This document shows positions 35,157-43,961 of a stretch of DNA of 64,000 nucleotides, in pieces. Within the stretch, counting starts at the first letter, position 1. Every line of letters starts with the position of its first letter. The translations under genes and the position numbers were made by a program. The notes below the pieces were generated by a model. It saw nothing but the letters and a program-made list of their open reading frames with translations. It did not search any database and was not told where the DNA came from. This stretch comes from JAQBVV01 sp965249205 (GTDB taxonomy: Bacteria > Acidobacteriota > Vicinamibacteria > Vicinamibacterales > UBA2999), in NCBI GenBank assembly GCA_965249205.1, contig CBDFLL010000006.1, positions 806,001 to 870,000 of the forward strand, written 5' to 3'.

Positions 35157-36671
35157 CTACAGCAGGCGACGGACGGCCTCCGTATCCACGTCCGAGGGGA
35201 GGCCGAACCCGCGGCCGTACCCGAACAAGTCCGCGACCGTCGTTGAGCCGAAGCGGCTGTCGAGCAGCTCCAGATGATCCGCCGTGATGAGCGCAGGGTG
35301 TGGCACCCCGCACGCACGGCTCACGGCGAGTAACTCTTTCCTGAGCGCCACAATGTAGTTAGCGAGCCGCGCGGCCTTCAAGGTTGGGTCCAGGCCGCGA
35401 ATGAGCCAGGGATGCTGGGTCGTGATGCCGGTCGGGCAATGGTTCGTGTGGCAGCGCTGGGCCTGAATGCAGCCGATGGCGAGCAGCGCTTCCCGGCCCA
35501 CGTTGATCACGTCACACCCCAGACCGAACGCAAAGACGGCGGCCTCGGGGAACCCGAGCCGGCCGGAGCCGACGAACACAATCCGCTGGTGCAGCCCGCC
35601 GGCATGAAAGATCTGCTGCACGCGGCTGAACCCGATCTTGAACGGCAGCGCCACATGATCCGTGAACACGAGCGGACCGGCGCCCGTGCCGCCTTCGCCC
35701 CCATCAATGGCGATGCAGTCGACGCCGCGGGTGCCGGTCGCCATCAGCTGCGCGAGGTCGGTCCAGAAGGTAGCGTCGCCGACCGCGGCCTTGATGCCGA
35801 CCGGCAGCCCGGTCGCCGCCGCGATGGACTCGACGAAATCGAGCAGCTCGTCGGCGTCCCTGAAAGCGCTGTGCGCGGCTGGGCTGGCGCAGTCGCGATC
35901 GCGACTGATGCCGCGAGCCTCCGCGATCTCCGCGCTGATCTTCACCCGCGGCAGCAGGCCGCCGGCGCCCGGCTTGGCGCCTTGACTCAGTTTGATCTCG
36001 ATCGCGCGAATCTGTGGACACCGCGCGACGGTCTCTTGCAGCCGCGCCATGCTGAAGCGGCCGTCGGCCTCACGGCAGCCGAAGTAGCCAGTGCCGACCT
36101 GCCAGACCAGCTCCCCTCCGTTGAGGTGATATGGCGAGACGCCCCCTTCGCCGGTGTTGTGCAGGCAGCCGGCGATCTGCGCCCCGCGGTTGAGCGCTTC
36201 GACCGCCGGGCCGCTCAGCGATCCGAAGCTCATGCCCGAGACGTTGACGACCGACGCCGGGCGGAACGCCTTTGCGCGTCCGCGCGCCGCGCCGAGCACT
36301 TTCGCGCACGCAATCGTGCTCTGCGGGTTGTACGCCGGGTCGCCGGGACCGGGCGTCTGCAACGGAAACATCTCGTGCTTGATGACGAGGTAATTGGACT
36401 GTCGCTCCATGTCCTGGTCGGAGCCGAACCCGAAGGAGGTGTTCGCCTGCTTCGAGGACGCATACACCCACCGCCGCTGGTCGCGGCTGAACGGTCGCTC
36501 CTCGTTGTTGTTCGTCACGATGTATTGACGGAGCTCCGGGCCGACGGCCTCGAGCCAGTAACGGACGTGCCCGATGATCGGGAAGTTTCTGAGGATCGCG
36601 TGTTTGCGCTGCAACAAGTCGTACACGACGATGGCGGCCAGGAGCCCGAGCGCGCTGAAGAGCAGGACCAT
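35157..36671 (-). CDS. FMN-binding glutamate synthase-family protein
   Basis: 504 residues. A single N-terminal transmembrane segment (about 1-20) is followed by the GltB-type TIM-barrel domain: MSFGSLSGPAVEALNRGA, HNTGEGGVSPYHL, IEIKLSQGAKPGAGG, CIAIDGGEGGTGAGP, and Cys-containing IQAQRCHTNHCPTGI, which in GltB holds the 3Fe-4S cluster. Stand-alone membrane-anchored members occur widely, and their physiological reaction is not established. Intact, ending at 35157. It is one of the few complete non-mobile genes inside the rearranged region. Confidence 0.85.
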   Translation of the reverse strand: MVLLFSALGLLAAIVVYDLLQRKHAILRNFPIIGHVRYWLEAVGPELRQYIVTNNNEERPFSRDQRRWVYASSKQANTSFGFGSDQDMERQSNYLVIKHEMFPLQTPGPGDPAYNPQSTIACAKVLGAARGRAKAFRPASVVNVSGMSFGSLSGPAVEALNRGAQIAGCLHNTGEGGVSPYHLNGGELVWQVGTGYFGCREADGRFSMARLQETVARCPQIRAIEIKLSQGAKPGAGGLLPRVKISAEIAEARGISRDRDCASPAAHSAFRDADELLDFVESIAAATGLPVGIKAAVGDATFWTDLAQLMATGTRGVDCIAIDGGEGGTGAGPLVFTDHVALPFKIGFSRVQQIFHAGGLHQRIVFVGSGRLGFPEAAVFAFGLGCDVINVGREALLAIGCIQAQRCHTNHCPTGITTQHPWLIRGLDPTLKAARLANYIVALRKELLAVSRACGVPHPALITADHLELLDSRFGSTTVADLFGYGRGFGLPSDVDTEAVRRLL

Positions 36672-37159
36672 CGGGCCATTCTACGGCAGCCGTCGCCAGC
36701 CGTGGGCGTGATCTGCCAGAAGACCCTGGCCGACCTCGCGCCGTGTGCCGGCGGTGGGCCTCACGTTGGGCATCGCCCCGAACAGGCGTCGAGTCCAGTG
36801 ACTCTCCGCCAGGAACAGCCAGTAGTAGCGCGCGTGTTTCACCAAGCGCCGCCCGTCGCAATGTTGAAAGCCTGGAGCTACCTCATTTCGTCTTGCATAC
36901 ACCGGACGACCACGCGTATGTTTCCACCTTCCATGTCCAATGTCGCTATCCAGTCTTCTTTTTCGTCACTTTGCCCCCTACCCCATCCCTTGTCGCAGCA
37001 TTCTTCTACCTCAAGCGGCTTTGTACCGGAGTTCGCCGAACACTACCCGTCCCTCCGAACCCCCGGAATGAGGTGGTGTCCTCTCCGTCACATTAACCTT
37101 TACTTGCAACTGAAACCCCGGGCAGACGGTTTCCGCGCTCGGGCGACTCGGAGACTTTT
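36672..37159 (-). pseudogene. Scrap of an IS1380-like transposase C-terminus in non-coding DNA
   Basis: At about 36770-36855 the minus strand reads RLVKHARYYWLFLAES followed by HWTRRLFGAM, which resembles the C-terminal end of IS1380/IS4-type transposases. The remainder of the stretch shows no gene. Confidence 0.4.
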
Positions 37160-37260
37160 CTCCCCCCCAACCCCGTCTGTCCTCAATGCGCCCAGGGGCT
37201 GACCGTCGCTGGTGTCGACGTCGATCACATCGTCCCACTCGCCCACGGTGGCCGTCTCAT
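37160..37260 (+). pseudogene. HNH endonuclease scrap
   Basis: The plus frame reads NPVCPQCAQGLTVAG followed by VDVDHIVPLAHGG: a CxxC plus the DH of an HNH nuclease motif. Both ends are lost. HNH genes usually neighbour terminases in phage genomes, fitting the other phage-like scraps here. Confidence 0.5.
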
Positions 37261-37405
37261 GGCGTGCCCGCCTGCTCGAACGCTGGCGGCTCCTCACCGC
37301 TCGCCAGCTGTGCGTGCAGCTAGTGGTTCACTCGCAGACGAGCACACGGCGGCCCTCGTCCACGAAGAGCGCTCGCCGCGACGTCAGCGGCGAGGGAGAC
37401 CCGAA

Positions 37406-38119
37406 CGGGGCCCGGGATGCTGGCCGAGTTCGTCACGCTCCACGAACGCCCCGATGCACGCATCCTCGACTACGCCCGGCGCTGGGGCGTGCTGCATACG
37501 TGCATCCACCAACTCCCGTGTCGCCACGCCCCACGGGTGGGCTCGGACGGCGGCGTGGTCGGGTGTGACCCGGTGGGCTACCGCACCCACTCAGTGTTCA
37601 TCGCCGCGAGTCCGCTGGATCGCTGGCGCCATTTCGCGCAGCAAGCCGCGGCCATCCTCCGGGTCGCCGCCCACCTGCACGCCGGGGAGCCTGGACGACC
37701 GGAGGACTGGCACGCCATCTTTCAGGAATCCGCGCGCCAGGCCCCCTGGTGGAAGCGGACCGTGAACGCCGACCGGCTCCAGCTCGCGAGCGTTGTCACC
37801 GAGTGGATGACCCTCGGCGCGGTCGAGCCGATGCTGGTCTGGCACGGCACGGCCCCCACGCTCACGTTTGGGAGCCGGGGCGGCGGCTCGCTCGATCTGT
37901 TCGGGGCCCTGGCGTGTCAGCTGCTGGTGGCCGTCGCGCGTGTGGCGAGCGTGGCGGTCTGTGCCGGCTGCGGGTGCTTTCATTCGCCGAGGCGGCGGCC
38001 ACCAGCGCGGCGGCGCAGTTACTGTCGCGACTGCGCCCGCGCAGGTGTGCCGCAGCGACACGCGCAGGCGGATCACCGGCGGCGGGTGCGCGCCGGAGTG
38101 TCCCAACACTCAGCCGACC
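37406..38119 (+). repeat. 714-bp direct repeat, copy 2
   Basis: Second copy of the segment at 32450, 4956 bp apart. In this copy no IS3 element follows; the sequence continues CGTCTCGG into unrelated DNA. Confidence 0.9.
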
Positions 38120-38205
38120 CGTCTCGGCACGATCGCTTATCGGGTGGCGGATCGGGTCCGATCCGCCAGGGCGGTAAACGTGGGACTCGCCAAAACGCTG
38201 AGTAA
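37417..38205 (+). pseudogene. Second, N-terminally truncated copy of the zinc-finger protein
   Basis: 262 codons opening at the internal ATG (MLAEFVTLHERPD). It is identical to residues of the 32278 gene through the CxxC...CxxC knuckle, then a different C-terminal tail of about 25 residues. The first 58 residues of the long copy are absent, and no ribosome site is evident, so it is probably a by-product of the duplication. Confidence 0.6.
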
Positions 38206-38398
38206 TTCGGACTCCAGCGGGGCGCCTTGCGGTCGATCGCTTATCACACGTGCTGCGTGTAGAGCCCACATCGGCCGAAACAGGCCGGAATCGTGGCCAT
38301 GTGCACATGCCGCAGCCGCCCCCAATATAAGCGTCATAGATAAGCAAAAACTGGGCCTGTTCTTGAGGGCAACCACAACGGACCCTCGCAGCAGCTTG
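38120..38398. other. Non-coding stretch before the attachment site
   Basis: No gene seen. It contains a short inverted repeat (GGCGGATCGGGTCCGATCCGCC at about 38145-38166). Confidence 0.4.
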
Positions 38399-38443
38399 TT
38401 CGTAATCAGCAGGTCGGTGGTTCGAGTCCACTCGCCGGCTCCA
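38399..38443 (+). other. 3' fragment of tRNA-Thr(CGT): probable integrase attachment site
   Basis: 45 bp from the anticodon loop (TTCGTAA, anticodon CGT) through TCAGC, the T-arm GTGG-TTCGAGT-CCAC, CGCCGGC, T and CCA: the 3' half of a bacterial tRNA-Thr. Upstream the anticodon stem partner reads GCTTG and does not pair properly, and no D-arm or 5' acceptor exists. Half tRNA genes with this breakpoint are att sites left by tyrosine recombinases; a broken integrase gene lies 92 bp downstream. Confidence 0.75.
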
Positions 38444-38535
38444 CTCTTTTCTTAGACAATCCGCGACCTTTCGCCCTCGGCGTTCTTCGTTTGACACCCT
38501 AACTGACACCCACAGGACTGGACACGGGTGGACGC

Positions 38536-39165
38536 TCACGCTTTCTGATCGGCCCACAAGAGCGCCGTCATCTCCTGTGCGGCGTCGTCCTGCAATTGCT
38601 CGATCACGTGGCTGTAAGTGTTCATCGTGAGGCTGATCTGTGAGTGGCCGAGGATGTCCATGACGACGCGCGGTGCCACCCGCTGCACGAGCAGGAACGT
38701 CGCGCACGAGTGTCGCAAGCTGTGAAACTTCAACCGCGGGAGCCCGGCCGCGTGGAGCAGTGTTTTCGTCTGGCGATTCAGCCGGCACCCGTCGAGCGGT
38801 TGCCCGTCTCGCGTCGTAAACACGAACTCGTGCTCGCGCCAGCGCGCGCCCGCGGCGAGGCGCCGTTCGAGTTGGCGGACGCGGTGCGCGCGGAGAATCG
38901 GCACGACGGGCGCAGGCAGGCGAATCGTGCGACGGCTCCCTTCGGACTTCGGCTCAATGAGGCGCCAGCCTTTCCCGAGGCGCTCGAGTGCGTGACGCAC
39001 GCGCAGCACGCCGCGATCGAGATCGAGATCCGGCCACCGCAAGCCGAGCAACCCCCCTTCCCGAAGTCCACAGCTCACGGCCACCACGATCAGTGCGTAG
39101 AGGTGATGCTCCGCTACCGCGGCCAGAAACGTCCGGGCCTGATCCGGCGTGACGTGGCGTTCGAT
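38536..39165 (-). pseudogene. Tyrosine integrase catalytic domain, 5'-truncated
   Basis: About 200 codons: VTPDQARTFLAAVAEHH, the first catalytic Arg in CGLREGGLLGLRW, HSLRHSCAT with the second His-x-x-Arg, LGHSQISLTMNTYSH with the third His and the nucleophile Tyr. The core-binding N-domain is missing, since the frame meets a stop at about 39166, where a gene of the opposite strand begins. It lies next to the tRNA-Thr fragment, its likely target. Confidence 0.8.
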
Positions 39166-40122
39166 AACTTATCCCGGCTCCCTGAAGATCTCTCGGACAA
39201 TTTGTCCGTGCTGGCGACCGGCGGCGGCTTCGCCGTCAGACAGCTTGTACACAAACGCCGAGGAGCAGATCTTCCAGGCGCAGCGGCCCATTATCCTCAA
39301 CGGCATCAGCGCCGTCGTGACCAGAGGTGACCTGCTCGACCGTGCCATCGTCGTCACGTTGCCGCCCATCCCCGAGGAGAACCGGAAGGACGAGGCTACG
39401 TTCTGGCAGGAGTATGAGATCGCGCGTCCAGGGATTCTCGGGACTCTGCTGGATGCCGTTTCGGTTGGGCTTCGTCGAGTAGGCGACGTCCACCTTGAGC
39501 GTAAACCTCGAATGGCCGACTTCGCGGTCTGGGGCGTGGCCGCCGAGCCTGCTTGTCCGTGGCCGGAGGGGATGTTCCTGCGGGCCTACACCGGCAACCG
39601 CCAGGGCGCTATCGAGGCCACTTCGAGGGTGATCCGGTGGTGGATGTCGTTCGGGCGCTTGTGAAAGAGGCGCCTCACACGTGGAAGGGGACCGCGAGCG
39701 ACCTCCTGGCCCTGCTGAACCAACGGACTCATGAGGAGGTGAAGCGGCGGAAGGACTGGTTCTCGCGACCCCGGCAGATCTCGGATGCCCTGCGGCGCCT
39801 AGCACCCAGCCTGCGCCGGACCAGGGTCGAGGTGACGTTGCCGGACAGGAACAATCGGGAGCCGGGGACCGGACGACGGGTCATCACGCTGGGCAGGACC
39901 GAACCCGAGAAGACGGGTCCGGCTGCGTCACATGCGTCACGCGCGTCACAAGCCGCAGAGTTGGAGAGGAACGTCCGTGACGCAGACCGTGTCGCGTCAC
40001 CGGGTGCGTCACGCGCAGAGACCCCTGTTTTGGGCCCGCGTGACGTAGGTGACGCATGTGACGAACAGAAACCCCTCTCTTCGAGAGACGCCAGGGACCG
40101 CCTGGAGGTGCCGGTCCGATGA
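39166..40122 (+). pseudogene. Mobile-element primase/ATPase-like protein with two frameshifts
   Basis: Three frames join into one product: RLPEDLSDNLSVLATGGG then FAVRQ (to about 39245), LYTNAEEQIFQAQRPIILNG...LDRAIVVTLPPIPEENR (to about 39620), and EGDPVVDVVRALVKEAPHTW to the stop at 40122. One extra T near 39245 and one missing base near 39620 break it. It resembles the C-terminal ATPase part of primase-like replication proteins of integrative elements. The N-terminal half is lost. Confidence 0.65.
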
Positions 40123-40565
40123 CACCTACTCCCGACGTCTTCGAATCGCCAGCTCTGCCGCTTCTGATCACCCTGCGGGCCCGTGGCTGCCACTTAGAGC
40201 TGACGCCAGACACCCACACCCTGATTATCGAGCCCGCGTCGCGCCTGACCCCCGAGGAGCAGGCGTCCGTGCGAACCCACGCGCAGGGCTTAGCCATGTT
40301 GCTTCGCTGCTGCGACGCGGGCGTCTGTGCGCGCCGCGACGTGATGCGCGGTCAGTTCAGCGCGGCGCCAGCCGGTCGCGTGCCCGCGCTGTTGTTTCGT
40401 CCAGTTCCCTACGTCGAGGGTCACTGCTTCAGTTGCGGCGACGCCCTGCCGCGGTTCCGCGTCGGGCGTTGCTGGCGGTGCGCCCTGGCCTGGCGGCTCG
40501 CCGTCCAGGTGCCGATTTCATCGGACCTCTCCGACGCGCTCGATGGCGCCCGAGTGCTGGCATGA
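40119..40565 (+). CDS. Uncharacterised integrative-element protein with zinc ribbon
   Basis: 148 residues, start overlapping the previous stop (ATGA). Residues about 10-60 (LITLRARGCHLELT...LIIEPASRLTPEEQASV) resemble the small TubC-N-type docking fold frequently found in mobile-element proteins. Residues about 105-125 carry CFSCGDALPRFRVGRCWRC, a four-Cys zinc ribbon. The function is unknown; coupling to the primase-like gene suggests a replication accessory protein. Confidence 0.5.
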   Translation: MTPTPDVFESPALPLLITLRARGCHLELTPDTHTLIIEPASRLTPEEQASVRTHAQGLAMLLRCCDAGVCARRDVMRGQFSAAPAGRVPALLFRPVPYVEGHCFSCGDALPRFRVGRCWRCALAWRLAVQVPISSDLSDALDGARVLA

Positions 40566-41010
40566 CGTCAGCAGTAGGCGACGCATCGCACCGGCCGGCC
40601 TCGCGAAGACAGGCCGCCGCGATAGCGGGAGCTGACGGTGTGAGCCGAATCCTTCCCACGTCGCTGCTGTTCCACACGGCCGCCAGCCTCTTTCCGATGA
40701 TGAGCGAGGCGGAATTACTCGACCTCGCCGGCGACATCGCCGAGAACGGGTTGCGCGAGTCGATCTGGTTGCACGCTGACGGATCGATCCTTGACGGGCG
40801 TAATCGGTATCTCGCCTGTCAAAAGACCAGCGTCGAGCCAACGTTCCGCACCTGGGACGGGCAGGGCTCCCCGCGGCCGTCGTCGCGCTCCCGGACACAG
40901 AACGCCGAGAGGTCATCCGTGACCTGCGCGAAGGCCGTACGCCCCACGTGTCGCGCAACAGCGGGAACAACGAGGCCTCCTCGCGATGCTTCAGGCGGGT
41001 TTCACCTTAG
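40562..41010 (+). pseudogene. ParB-like nuclease-domain protein, frameshifted
   Basis: Starts with ATGA overlap. FPMMSEAELLDLAGDIAEN, SIWLHADGSILDGRNRYLAC is a ParB/Srx-like domain. After about 40862 the frame changes; the other frame reads AAVVALPDTERREVIRDLREG and stops at 41010. Typical ParB-domain regulators of integrative elements are longer. Confidence 0.55.
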
Positions 41011-41040
41011 AGCGGTAGACCGGTGGAGGGCAAGATCAAT

Positions 41041-41232
41041 ATGGCGGAACAGCGTCGAGCGCTTGTTCGACAAACAACCGACCGGAAACCGACGAAAGGT
41101 CGTGGCCGACCAAAGGGCGCACGGGATGCGACCCCGCGTGCCGTCAACCGCAACAGCCTCGCCAACCTCCAACATGGTCGTGGGCGCCCGCCCTGGCGTG
41201 CAGGGTGGGCCACGGTAAAGCGCTTTTCATGA
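41041..41232 (+). CDS. Small basic hypothetical protein, possibly truncated
   Basis: 63 codons from an ATG at 41041; rich in Arg and Lys (KPTKGRGRPKGARDATPRA). It could be the N-terminus of a larger phage or island DNA-binding protein. No family is recognised and coding status is uncertain. Confidence 0.25.
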   Translation: MAEQRRALVRQTTDRKPTKGRGRPKGARDATPRAVNRNSLANLQHGRGRPPWRAGWATVKRFS

Positions 41233-41521
41233 CCGTGTGGCGTTCGAGTAGCGCGATGCCGAAAGTAGTTGCGGCATTCAGCGGGCTCAGACCTCCTGCA
41301 ACACTTCGTGCGGAGGCACCATGACTCGCCCAGTCAGTGCAAAGGCAATCTGAAAAGCGCGGTAGGCGGGGACTGTCACGCCGACGAGAGCGGGGCCGGC
41401 GCTGACGCGCTGTCACGTCTCCGGAAAAACCTGCAAGGCAGGCGCTAAAATCGCGCGCTCCGAGCAATTGACAACGTGCACCTGCTCGCCGAACCGGCCC
41501 GGCCAGGAGTGTTCCCGGGTT
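41233..41521. other. Junction between the mobile region and chromosomal genes
   Basis: No gene, RNA or repeat is recognised. It separates the decayed island from the sugar dehydrogenase gene. Confidence 0.4.
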
Positions 41522-42670
41522 TCAGCTCTTCGGTGTGAGTTTGAGCAAGCGCCCGGTACTTTCGTCCTCGTCGTCCTCCAGCACCCAGATGGCACCGTCT
41601 GGTCCCTCGACGATGCTGCGAATTCGCGCACCCATATCGTAACGATCGACCTCGCGGGCATCCGCGCCGTCGAGCTCGACATGCACGATCGCCTGCGACG
41701 AGAGCCCGGCCGCGAATGCATCGCCGCGCCAGTCGGAGAACAGGTCGCCACGATAAATCATCAGGTCACCCGGCGAAATCACGGGATTCCACGAAACGGC
41801 CGGTCTCTCGAACTCCGGATGCGTATCGTGGTCCGGTATCTCACGCCCGTCGTAGTGGTCGCCCTCGGAGACGGTCGGATAACCGTAATTCGTTGCAGGC
41901 TTGACCAGGTTCAACTCGTCGCCGCCCCTCGGCCCCATTTCGATGTCCCAGATCTGACCCTCGAGATCGAGAGCCAGCCCGAGCACATTGCGGTGGCCCA
42001 GCGACCAGATCTCCCCATAGACCCCATCATCGTCGACCAGCGGGTTCACGTCGAAGTAGTCGACGAAAGGATTGTCGTCCGGAACCGAACCATCGTCGTG
42101 CAATCGCAGCACCTTGCCGAGGTTCGTCTGCATATCCTGGGCCGGCGTGAATTTCTGGCGGTCTCCGGACGAGATCCACAGGTACCCCTCGTCGTCGAAC
42201 AACAGCCGGTGCCCGTAGTGGCCGAAGCCGACGACCTTGGGATACTGGCGCCAGATAACTTCGACGTCGGACAGTTCTCCGTCGCCCTCGGTCTGGTTCA
42301 GTACTGCCCGGACGACAGCTGCGCCACGCGTATGGCCGCCCACACCCGACTCGACGTAGCTCAGGTAGATCACGTTGTTCTCGATGAAATCCGGATGCAG
42401 CGCGACGTCGCCCAGGCCGCCCTGGCCGCCGTAGGCGACGTCCGGCACGCCATCGACGTCCTGGCTCTCACCGTTCTGGGTGACGATGAAGAGGTTGCCC
42501 TTTTTTTCCGTCACCAGCATGCGGCCGTCTGGCAGGAAGGCCAAGGCCCATGGCTCGTCGAATGATGTAATGGACTCGACCTCAAACGGCAGGTCCGTTT
42601 GTGCTTGCGCGTCGGCCCCCATCAAGAGGCTCGAGATGATCAGTCCATTCACGAAAAGTCGTCTAGCCAT
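41522..42670 (-). CDS. Soluble PQQ-dependent sugar (glucose/sorbosone) dehydrogenase-like protein
   Basis: 382 residues from the ATG at 42670. Signal peptide (about 1-25, ending ADAQA), then a six-bladed beta-propeller of the GDH-B/SNDH family: PWALAFLPDGRMLVTEK, GGQGGLGDVALHPDF, VVGFGHYGHRLLFDDEGYLWISSGDR, WSLGHRNVLGLALD, MGPRGGDELNLV. It would oxidise sugars in the periplasm with PQQ and calcium. An IS1595 element inserted exactly in front of the start codon: the target duplication includes ATG, and the GGAGG that originally preceded it is now 1 kb away. Expression is therefore doubtful. Confidence 0.85.
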   Translation of the reverse strand: MARRLFVNGLIISSLLMGADAQAQTDLPFEVESITSFDEPWALAFLPDGRMLVTEKKGNLFIVTQNGESQDVDGVPDVAYGGQGGLGDVALHPDFIENNVIYLSYVESGVGGHTRGAAVVRAVLNQTEGDGELSDVEVIWRQYPKVVGFGHYGHRLLFDDEGYLWISSGDRQKFTPAQDMQTNLGKVLRLHDDGSVPDDNPFVDYFDVNPLVDDDGVYGEIWSLGHRNVLGLALDLEGQIWDIEMGPRGGDELNLVKPATNYGYPTVSEGDHYDGREIPDHDTHPEFERPAVSWNPVISPGDLMIYRGDLFSDWRGDAFAAGLSSQAIVHVELDGADAREVDRYDMGARIRSIVEGPDGAIWVLEDDEDESTGRLLKLTPKS

Positions 42671-42672
42671 CT

Positions 42673-43716
42673 CGTGCTTATCCGGTTGTTTCAGCAAGCC
42701 ACCACCGGTAGTGTATCGGCGTGGCGCGCCCGTCGTTTCCGAAGAATCTCCGGGAGTTTCAGCGGCAATTTGCGACCGCCGAGGCCTGTCAGGACTACTT
42801 GGCGGCGTGCCGCTGGCCGGACGGCTTTGTGTGTCCCCGGTGCCGGCACGCGCGCGGCTATCGCCTGACCACACACCGGCGCTGGCAATGTGCGGCGTGC
42901 CGGTATCAGGTGTCGCTGACCGCCGGGACGATTCTCCACAACACGAAGACGCCGCTCCTGGTGTGGTTCTGGGCGGCCTATTTGACGGTTACCGACAAGC
43001 GGGGCCTCTCGGCGCTCCTGCTGCAGCGGCAGTTGGGCCTGCGGCGGTACGAAACGGCGTGGCTGCTGTTGCACAAGCTGCGGCGCGCGATGGTGAACGC
43101 GGGGCGGGAGCCCTTGTACGGCGACGTGGAGATCGATGACACCTGGGTGGGCGCGCCCCAGGCCGGCCTGCGCGGCAGTCGCCAACTCAAGGGGCGGAAA
43201 GCCGCGCTGGTGCTGGTGGCGGTGGAACGACGCGGGGATCGGTCGGGTCGGGTCCGCATGTCCGTGATCCCGAACTTCAAACAATCGACGATGCTCGCGT
43301 TCGTCACTCACCACATTGCGCCGGGGGCGACGGTCTACACCGACGGGCTGAAAAGTTTCGATGGGCTCCAGGCCGCTGACGTGAGACACGTCGCCCGCCC
43401 GCAACCGATCCGGAGCGCCCTGCACAGGGGGGTGCCCTCCGTCGTGCCTTTGGCCGACCGCGTCATCGGCAATTGCCAACAGTGGTTGATTGGCACGCAC
43501 CACGGCGTCAGCAAGGCGCAACTACAGGTCTACCTCGATGAGTTCGTGTTTCGGCACAATCGGCGGCGGCACCCGATGGCCGCCTTTCAGACCCTGCTGG
43601 GCCTGGGGACCGGACGGACGCCCACGCCCGCCCGACGGATTCGCGGCGCGCAGGACGTGCGCCCCCCAGGCTGATCGCAAGATATAGGGGTTAGCTGAAA
43701 CAACCGGATAAGCACG
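42673..43716 (+). mobile_element. IS1595-family insertion sequence with 8-bp target duplication
   Basis: 1044 bp with perfect terminal inverted repeats of at least 20 bp (CGTGCTTATCCGGTTGTTTC and its complement at the right end). The 8-bp sequence AGCCATCT occurs on both sides (42665-42672 and 43717-43724), the duplication size of this family. One intact transposase gene. The insertion split the translation start region of the sugar dehydrogenase gene. Confidence 0.92.
42721..43674 (+). CDS. IS1595-family (ISXO2-like) transposase
   Basis: 317 residues, GTG start. N-terminal zinc ribbon CPRCRHARGY...CAACRYQ (four Cys, residues about 39-60), helix segment PLLVWFWAAYLTVTDKRGLSA, then the ISXO2 DDE domain with VEIDDTWVG (first Asp), VYTDGLKSFDGL (second Asp), and the acidic Glu/His region EFVFRHNRRRHP at the C-terminus. 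Confidence 0.92.
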   Translation: MARPSFPKNLREFQRQFATAEACQDYLAACRWPDGFVCPRCRHARGYRLTTHRRWQCAACRYQVSLTAGTILHNTKTPLLVWFWAAYLTVTDKRGLSALLLQRQLGLRRYETAWLLLHKLRRAMVNAGREPLYGDVEIDDTWVGAPQAGLRGSRQLKGRKAALVLVAVERRGDRSGRVRMSVIPNFKQSTMLAFVTHHIAPGATVYTDGLKSFDGLQAADVRHVARPQPIRSALHRGVPSVVPLADRVIGNCQQWLIGTHHGVSKAQLQVYLDEFVFRHNRRRHPMAAFQTLLGLGTGRTPTPARRIRGAQDVRPPG

Positions 43717-43961
43717 AGCCATCTAATCCACTAACCTCCGTTGCTATTGTGTTCTGTCGTGCCAAGAATCAGCAAGCGCTAGCGGCTCCGCTTTACGAAC
43801 GCTCGCCTCGATTGAATCGGAGTCGCAGCGTAATCCCAGCGCCCCGCTGCCGCCGACCGGCGGATTGGCCCCGATTCGCCACCGATAAGTGATCCTGCGG
43901 AGACGGGTCGCCGTGCGTGCCGGGTACAGCGAGGAAACCTCGCGCCAAAGTGGATGCGCGC

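Noticed and set aside
35412..37202. 596-codon plus-strand frame
   Set aside because: Opposite strand of the FMN glutamate-synthase-like gene over most of its length, with Arg/His/Asp-rich shadow composition and no motif.
41468..42565. 365-codon plus-strand frame
   Set aside because: Antisense of the PQQ-type sugar dehydrogenase, which shows signal peptide and propeller motifs.
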